Part shown: positions 60,076-64,000 of the stretch, piece by piece
Layout: each line of letters starts with the position of its first letter
Numbering within the stretch: the stretch's first letter is position 1
Assembly: GCF_001655675.1 (NCBI RefSeq)
Contig: NZ_LYRP01000012.1
Coordinates: 1-64,000 of the forward strand
DNA length: 64,000 nt
Source: Mangrovibacter phragmitis
GTDB taxonomy: Bacteria; Pseudomonadota; Gammaproteobacteria; Enterobacterales; Enterobacteriaceae
Direction: 5' to 3'
The notes under the pieces: generated by a model
What the model was told of the DNA's origin: nothing
Databases searched by the model: none
What the model saw: the letters and a program-made list of their open reading frames with translations, nothing else
Program-made: the position numbers and the translations under genes

Positions 60076-60161
60076 CCCGGCCATCCGTAGCATTTGCCTG
60101 GTGATTTCCCGTCCATAACATGTTGATATAAGAGGATGGCCGGGCCTCACTTTGCAAATGC
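60076..60161 (+). promoter_or_regulatory. Crossed inverted repeats (possible pseudoknot) upstream of yidH
   Basis: Arm A CCCGGCCATCC (60076-60086) pairs with A' GGATGGCCGGG (60134-60144). Arm B GCATTTGC (60090-60097) pairs with B' GCAAATGC (60154-60161). The order A-B-A'-B' is that of an H-type pseudoknot. The whole lies between yidE and yidH, ending about 20 bases before the yidH start. Confidence 0.45.
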
Positions 60162-60182
60162 AGCAGGAGCACGAGAAGCACA

Positions 60183-60527
60183 ATGAAAATCACCCAACTG
60201 GGCGAAGCGCCTGACTACCGTTTCTCTCTGGCGAATGAGCGCACCTTTCTTGCCTGGATCCGCACCGCCTTAGGTTTCCTGGCCGCTGGTGTGGGGCTGG
60301 ACCAACTGGCACCCGACCTGGCTACCCCACTGGTTCGTGAAATACTGTCGCTGTTTTTGTGCCTGTTTGCCGGTGGACTGGCGGTCTACAGCTATATACG
60401 TTGGTTACGCAATGAAAAAGCGATGCGCCTGAAGCAAGATTTGCCCTATACCGGAAGCCTGAAGCTGATAAGCCTGGTCATGCTCGCGGTGGTGGTCATC
60501 GCGATGGTGATGGTGGTTTATGCCTGA
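60183..60527 (+). CDS. yidH: DUF202 inner-membrane protein YidH
   Basis: A 114-residue DUF202 protein (E. coli YidH 115) with three membrane helices. The family signature RFSLANERTFLAWIRTALGFLAAGVGL is at the N-terminus. The function is unknown. It overlaps the start of yidG by 8 bases, so both are made together and may form a complex. Confidence 0.94.
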   Translation: MKITQLGEAPDYRFSLANERTFLAWIRTALGFLAAGVGLDQLAPDLATPLVREILSLFLCLFAGGLAVYSYIRWLRNEKAMRLKQDLPYTGSLKLISLVMLAVVVIAMVMVVYA

Positions 60528-60885
60528 ATCATCGCGCCGCCTGCGCCGTGAACAGGATCCCGGACTGCAACCGGAGCGTACCGCGCTTGCCTGGTACCGC
60601 ACATTACTGGGATACGGCGCTCTGCTGGCACTGGCATTACGCCACAGCTGGCACCGGGCTGGCCCGTTATTTTGGTTGTCGTTATTGGTGTTGGCTGTCC
60701 TGGTGGGAGTGGTTTATGCCTGGGCACGGCAACGCCAGCTTATGGACATCGCCCGCCAGGATTTACTTGGCGCACAAACTGTTCGAGGCAAATGTATGAT
60801 TGCGCTGGGGGTTCTTGGGCTGGCATTATTATTTGCCGCTGTGCATATTCACCAAATTTGGTTACATCTCTGGTCACCAGAGTAA
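60520..60885 (+). CDS. yidG: DUF202 inner-membrane protein YidG
   Basis: A 121-residue DUF202 protein (E. coli YidG 120). It shows the same family motif as YidH (RREQDPGLQPERTALAWYRTLLGYGALLALA) and three membrane helices. Overlap with yidH suggests translational coupling. The yidF/yidI/yidJ genes of the E. coli neighbourhood are absent; a secreted GH5-like gene follows instead. Confidence 0.93.
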   Translation: MPESSRRLRREQDPGLQPERTALAWYRTLLGYGALLALALRHSWHRAGPLFWLSLLVLAVLVGVVYAWARQRQLMDIARQDLLGAQTVRGKCMIALGVLGLALLFAAVHIHQIWLHLWSPE

Positions 60886-60968
60886 CGATTTTATTTATGC
60901 ACATACTTCGCCAAAGCATGCTAAATAAATACATATTTTCTGATATCAATTGCCGGAAGGTCAGTGCC

Positions 60969-62057
60969 TTGAAGACTTTCATCGCGTTTATAACAGTGTC
61001 AGTCAGCGCAATGGCTTGTGCCACACCATTGCCCGCCGCCGCGCCAGCAACGGAGGCATTGCCTTCTGTTGTGCCAGCACAGTCTGCAACACCGGCACCT
61101 TCGCACTTGCCTGAAGGGTTTACTGCCCGGCAATATGCGGCGGCATTGGGTACGGGTATGGATGTTGACTGGGCGAGAACTGAACGAGGCATTCGTGAGT
61201 TTGACCCACTGGTGGTGCGCGACTACCAGCAGCGCGGGTTGGGGCATGTGCGTATACGGGTGGCAGATGACGCAACCGAACAACACCTGCTTCATCTGCG
61301 AAAAATTGTTGAAGCCTGCGAACAATATGGCGTGATACCCATTATTTCTTACCAGGCCGATGAGTTTAAAAGCGATCCCACCAAAACGAATGAAGCCAAA
61401 GTGGTTGCCTGGTGGGATACAGTCAGCCGTTATTTTGCCAGTACACACCCTGAACTGGGGTTCGATATCATCTACGAGCCTGGTGAAAAACTGAATCATG
61501 ACCAGCAGGCGCTGAATCGTCTTTATGAAAAAGTGGTGCGGGATATCCACCATACAGACCCGCAGCGCATGGTGTTTATTGCGCCCCGCCAGCGCGCCAC
61601 GCCGGAAGACCTGGTTAACCTCAAGTGGCCATCCCAAAGTAACGGCCATGTGCTGGCTGAATGGCATATTTTCCCCTGGGGGCCAGTCAAAGTAGGTAAT
61701 AAATACCCCTGGACGACCGGAACGGTAGCGGAAAAAAACGCAATTCGTAATCGTATTAACGTTGCGCTGCGCTGGCAGCAAAAAACCGGGCATGTCTCCT
61801 GGGTTGGCGGCTGGTCGGCAGGAGCAACGTTGAAAAACCCGGTTCAGCCTTCCCAAATTGCCTTCGCGACCTTTATGGCATGTGGGCTTCAGCAGGCACA
61901 CATTCCCTATGCACTCAATATTGATAACCTGTTTTACGATGGGGAAGAAGGCGCATGGCGGCCAGCTACTGCCGCATTACTCCAGGCGATGATAAAACCC
62001 GATTGCCCGCCCGCTGAAGCGAAAACACCCGGGAAAACCAAAGCGCACCACCACTGA
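60969..62057 (+). CDS. Secreted GH5-like (cellulase-family) protein
   Basis: A 362-residue exported protein. The open frame is longer, but a TTG at 60969 with a GGAAGG ribosome site 8 bases upstream begins a proper signal peptide, MKTFIAFITVSVSAMA, followed by CAT (a possible lipid Cys at residue 17). A Pro/Ala-rich linker to about residue 45 leads to a TIM-barrel-like domain: GMDVDWARTERG, IIPIISYQ-type strand, FDIIYEPGEKLN with Glu170 at the usual acid/base position, and AEWHIFPWGP. The usual GH5 nucleophile region reads WVGGWSAG (278-285), so the expected Glu is not obvious. It ends His-rich. It converges with emrD with 2 bp between stops. Substrate unknown. Confidence 0.65.
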   Translation: MKTFIAFITVSVSAMACATPLPAAAPATEALPSVVPAQSATPAPSHLPEGFTARQYAAALGTGMDVDWARTERGIREFDPLVVRDYQQRGLGHVRIRVADDATEQHLLHLRKIVEACEQYGVIPIISYQADEFKSDPTKTNEAKVVAWWDTVSRYFASTHPELGFDIIYEPGEKLNHDQQALNRLYEKVVRDIHHTDPQRMVFIAPRQRATPEDLVNLKWPSQSNGHVLAEWHIFPWGPVKVGNKYPWTTGTVAEKNAIRNRINVALRWQQKTGHVSWVGGWSAGATLKNPVQPSQIAFATFMACGLQQAHIPYALNIDNLFYDGEEGAWRPATAALLQAMIKPDCPPAEAKTPGKTKAHHH

Positions 62058-62059
62058 AC

Positions 62060-63247
62060 TTAAACTGGTTGCTGGTGGTGATGTTGCTGGCGTAACGCCA
62101 GGGGTAACCAGCAACCCAGCATCACCAGGCCCATCGCAGTCATTAACATGCCTGCACTGCTCTGGCTGGTTTGCGGTAACAGCGCAGAGAGCCAGGCCAT
62201 CGACCCCGCACCCATATTTTGTAACCCGCCTACCAGCGCACCGGCAGTACCCGCTAAAAACGGAAAAGGCTCCATGGCACCACTGGTTGCTAACGGGAAA
62301 ACCATTCCTGCGCCGAAGAAGAACAGCGCGGCAGGCACCAGCAGTGTCCAGATATTCATGACGCCTGCCCAACCGGGGATCCACATCAGCAAGCCTGCTC
62401 CCAGGCAACTGAGCACAGCCTGCCACATCAACGTGGCAAACCGCTTTCCTGCCCGCCCTGCATACCAGGCGCCAAAAAAGGCAGCGGGAATGGGCAGAAT
62501 AAACAGAATACTCACGGTAACACTGTTCAGCCCAAGTACGGCACCCATCAACACGCCTGCACAGGCTTCAAATACAGCAATACCGGCCAGGCCACCGACC
62601 AGCATCAGCAGATAACAACAAAATGCGCGCTGGCTGAATAAGGTCCGATAATTACGCAGCAGTGAAGTGGGGTGAGCCGCCAGAGGGCGGGTTTCTGGCA
62701 TAAAACGCGCAATACACAGCGTTACCGCCAGGCACAATAGCAACAGGAAAAGAAAACAGGCTCGCCACCCGGCAAAAGTATTAAGCACACCACCCAGTAA
62801 AGGTGCTAATAACGGGCTAACCAGAATACCCATATTTAACAGGCTGTTGGCTTTACGTAACGACAACCCCTCATATAAATCCCGCGGCATGGTTCGGGCC
62901 ATCACACCTGCCACGCCGGTACCCATTCCCTGTAAACCGCTCGCCAGCACCAGAACAAAAAAGTGTGGTGTTGTTGCCGCAAGGAGCGTTGCCAGCATAA
63001 ACACGCTCATTCCCACCAGAATAACCGGGCGGCGCCCTGTCCGGTCTGATATTGGGCCATAAAATAGTTGAGAAAGGCCGTAGGTCAGCAGATATGCGGC
63101 CATGACGCTTTGAATTGCGCCCTCCCGAACCTGGAAACTGGCCGCCATACTACTCATTGCCGGAATATAAATAGTTTGCGCCATCTGGCCGACACCTGTC
63201 AGCAAAATAAGCAGTATTAACTGCGGTTTATGCGTAAGCGTTTTCAT
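62060..63247 (-). CDS. emrD: MFS multidrug efflux transporter EmrD
   Basis: A 395-residue DHA1-family transporter (E. coli EmrD 394) with twelve helices. It keeps characteristic segments: GQMAQTIYIPAMSSMA, motif A YGPISDRTGRRPVILVG, GMGTGVAGVMARTMPRDLYE and FFFGAGMVFPLATSGAMEPFPFLAG. It exports amphipathic compounds and contributes to uncoupler resistance in E. coli. It is the conserved marker placing this end of the window next to ivbL-ilvBN. Confidence 0.96.
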   Translation of the reverse strand: MKTLTHKPQLILLILLTGVGQMAQTIYIPAMSSMAASFQVREGAIQSVMAAYLLTYGLSQLFYGPISDRTGRRPVILVGMSVFMLATLLAATTPHFFVLVLASGLQGMGTGVAGVMARTMPRDLYEGLSLRKANSLLNMGILVSPLLAPLLGGVLNTFAGWRACFLFLLLLCLAVTLCIARFMPETRPLAAHPTSLLRNYRTLFSQRAFCCYLLMLVGGLAGIAVFEACAGVLMGAVLGLNSVTVSILFILPIPAAFFGAWYAGRAGKRFATLMWQAVLSCLGAGLLMWIPGWAGVMNIWTLLVPAALFFFGAGMVFPLATSGAMEPFPFLAGTAGALVGGLQNMGAGSMAWLSALLPQTSQSSAGMLMTAMGLVMLGCWLPLALRQQHHHQQPV

Positions 63248-63323
63248 GGAGATTGATTAGATAATTATTCTGTTAATGCAGGTTATGATTCTGCGTGATT
63301 CTTAATTTGCCGAGGAATCTACC

Positions 63324-63365
63324 ATGAAAATATTCATGCCTCTATCCGGCCCCGATAATTCTTAA
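63324..63365 (+). CDS. Possible 13-residue leader-like ORF
   Basis: ATG with a GAGGA ribosome site 7 bases upstream opens a 13-codon frame reading MKIFMPLSGPDNS. E. coli has tisB/istR in this interval, but this peptide does not resemble TisB. It may be a chance ORF; no promoter or terminator supports it clearly. Confidence 0.2.
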   Translation: MKIFMPLSGPDNS

Positions 63366-63402
63366 CATTCCGGCGTATTTGGCTGAAAACAGATACTGGC
63401 AA

Positions 63403-63873
63403 CTATTGTTGCCAGTTGCGGTGTGCGGCTGGATAGAGGTATTTCTGGTGCGTCAGCCGTTCCTGCCCGGCTACGGGAATAAACCCCAGCTGCTGGTAAA
63501 AAGCAAAAGCCGTTTCTGGTGCGTGGGTATTGAGGTGGTGAAATCCGGCGAGCCTGGCGTGGGCTTCCAGCGCATTGACCAGAGCAAAGCCCATTTTCTG
63601 GCGGCGAAACGCCGGGCTGATATAAAGATGGCGTAATCGCGCAGCCTGTGGGTGCGTGTCGAACGGGCACTGGTTGAGGCCGCCAATACCTGCCAGCTCA
63701 TCGCCTGACCAGGCGGCCAGCAGAATTTCACCTGTTTTATTAAAACGGTTACTCCCGTCCTGCCAGTGTTGTTCAAGACGCGTGAGCATGGCAAAGCCTT
63801 CTGCCTGACTGGTTGCACAGAGTTCGGCAAAACCTCGTAGCGGCAGGGTAACAGGGGAAATCATCTTTAGCAT
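63403..63873 (-). CDS. GNAT-family N-acetyltransferase
   Basis: A 156-residue GCN5-related acetyltransferase. The acetyl-CoA loop (motif A) reads LYISPAFRRQKMGFALVNALEAHA, with the R-x-x-x-G-x-A pattern. The C-terminal motif B is FAFYQQLGFIPV. The substrate is unknown. The ATG at 63873 is preferred; GTG 63876 and ATG 63861 are in-frame alternatives. It lies between emrD and the expected ivbL position, where E. coli has tisB-istR. Confidence 0.8.
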   Translation of the reverse strand: MLKMISPVTLPLRGFAELCATSQAEGFAMLTRLEQHWQDGSNRFNKTGEILLAAWSGDELAGIGGLNQCPFDTHPQAARLRHLYISPAFRRQKMGFALVNALEAHARLAGFHHLNTHAPETAFAFYQQLGFIPVAGQERLTHQKYLYPAAHRNWQQ

Positions 63874-63980
63874 CACTGTCGTTCAGGCCTTTATGTGGTG
63901 GTATTGGCTGGAATACCGTGCATGCGGATTGTCTGAATTGCGTACATATTCCAGCCAGGCAAGACTGTCTGACAGGTAAA

Positions 63981-63996
63981 CGTGATTTGTATCACG
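63981..63996 (+). promoter_or_regulatory. CRP-like site at the right edge
   Basis: CGTGATTTGTATCACG contains GTGA-N6-TCAC, the CRP core, inside a longer ACGTGAT/ATCACGT palindrome (63980-63997). In E. coli the CRP-activated ivbL-ilvBN promoter lies at this point of the map, so this is probably its upstream site; the promoter itself is outside the window. Confidence 0.6.
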
Positions 63997-64000
63997 TAAG

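Noticed and set aside
60999-61901. 300-codon minus-strand ORF opposite the GH5-like gene
   Set aside because: Long but antisense to a gene with signal peptide, ribosome site and fold-like motifs; its own translation is Cys/Arg/His-rich and looks like a reverse-frame artefact.
63324-63365. tisB toxin candidate next to emrD
   Set aside because: TisB is expected here in E. coli, but the only frame with a ribosome site encodes 13 residues without the hydrophobic TisB helix.

Overview
The window is a 64 kb piece of an enterobacterial (Enterobacteriaceae-like, gammaproteobacterial) chromosome centred on the replication origin. Gene order matches the Escherichia coli region from rrnC to ivbL, in reverse orientation, and most proteins can be recognised from their E. 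coli counterparts by length and motifs. I cannot name the genus. A KdgR-type pectate lyase gene and a DabAB inorganic-carbon module point to a plant- or environment-associated species rather than E. coli itself. No insertion sequence, prophage, CRISPR array or tRNA gene was seen.

Layout. 1-350: leader and P1/P2 promoters of an rRNA operon read leftwards out of the window. 447-2561: yieP and hsrA. 2562-8480: ribose operon rbsDACBK-rbsR on the minus strand, with two RbsR operators. 8575-13801: kup, ravA, viaA. 13887-17849: asnC, mioC, oriC (14887-15165), mnmG, rsmG. 18468-25368: the ATP synthase operon atpIBEFHAGDC. 25470-28060: an inserted block holding a tiny AzuC-like ORF under CRP-type sites and a KdgR-box-controlled exopolygalacturonate lyase. 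28252-31640: glmU-glmS. 31754: an OsmC-family gene. 32392-37143: the Pho regulon operon pstSCAB-phoU behind two Pho boxes. 37361-38581: an AT-rich gene I cannot identify. 38647-43413: dabA-dabB and a divergent LysR gene. 43510-47387: mnmE, yidC, yidD, rnpA, rpmH on the minus strand. 47995-54301: dnaA-dnaN-recF-gyrB. 54440-63873: yidA, yidR, yidQ, ibpA, ibpB, yidE, yidH, yidG, a GH5-like secreted protein, emrD and a GNAT gene. The window ends at a CRP-like site where the ivbL-ilvBN promoter would be expected.

How the genes work together. Initiation control is concentrated here: oriC with its DnaA boxes and AT-rich 13-mers, the mioC and dnaA promoters that also carry DnaA boxes, the sliding clamp, RecF and gyrase. 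Around it lie growth-rate-linked functions: rRNA, ATP synthase, tRNA modification, membrane insertion, amino-sugar synthesis and phosphate uptake. Accessory differences from E. coli sit at gene junctions: asnA is missing beside asnC; tnaCAB, bgl and yidB are missing; pelX-like, osmC-like, the unknown gene, dabAB-lysR, the GH5-like gene and the GNAT gene are present instead.

Most interesting items: (1) the CRP-flanked 23-codon AzuC-like gene with its own terminator; (2) the AT-rich orphan gene between phoU and dabA; (3) the dabAB-lysR module in an enterobacterium; (4) possible RNA switches: UCGCU/AGGA thermometer elements before both ibpA and ibpB, a ribosome-site-masking hairpin before yidR and a crossed pair of inverted repeats before yidH; (5) a 300-bp spacer that separates dnaN from recF.
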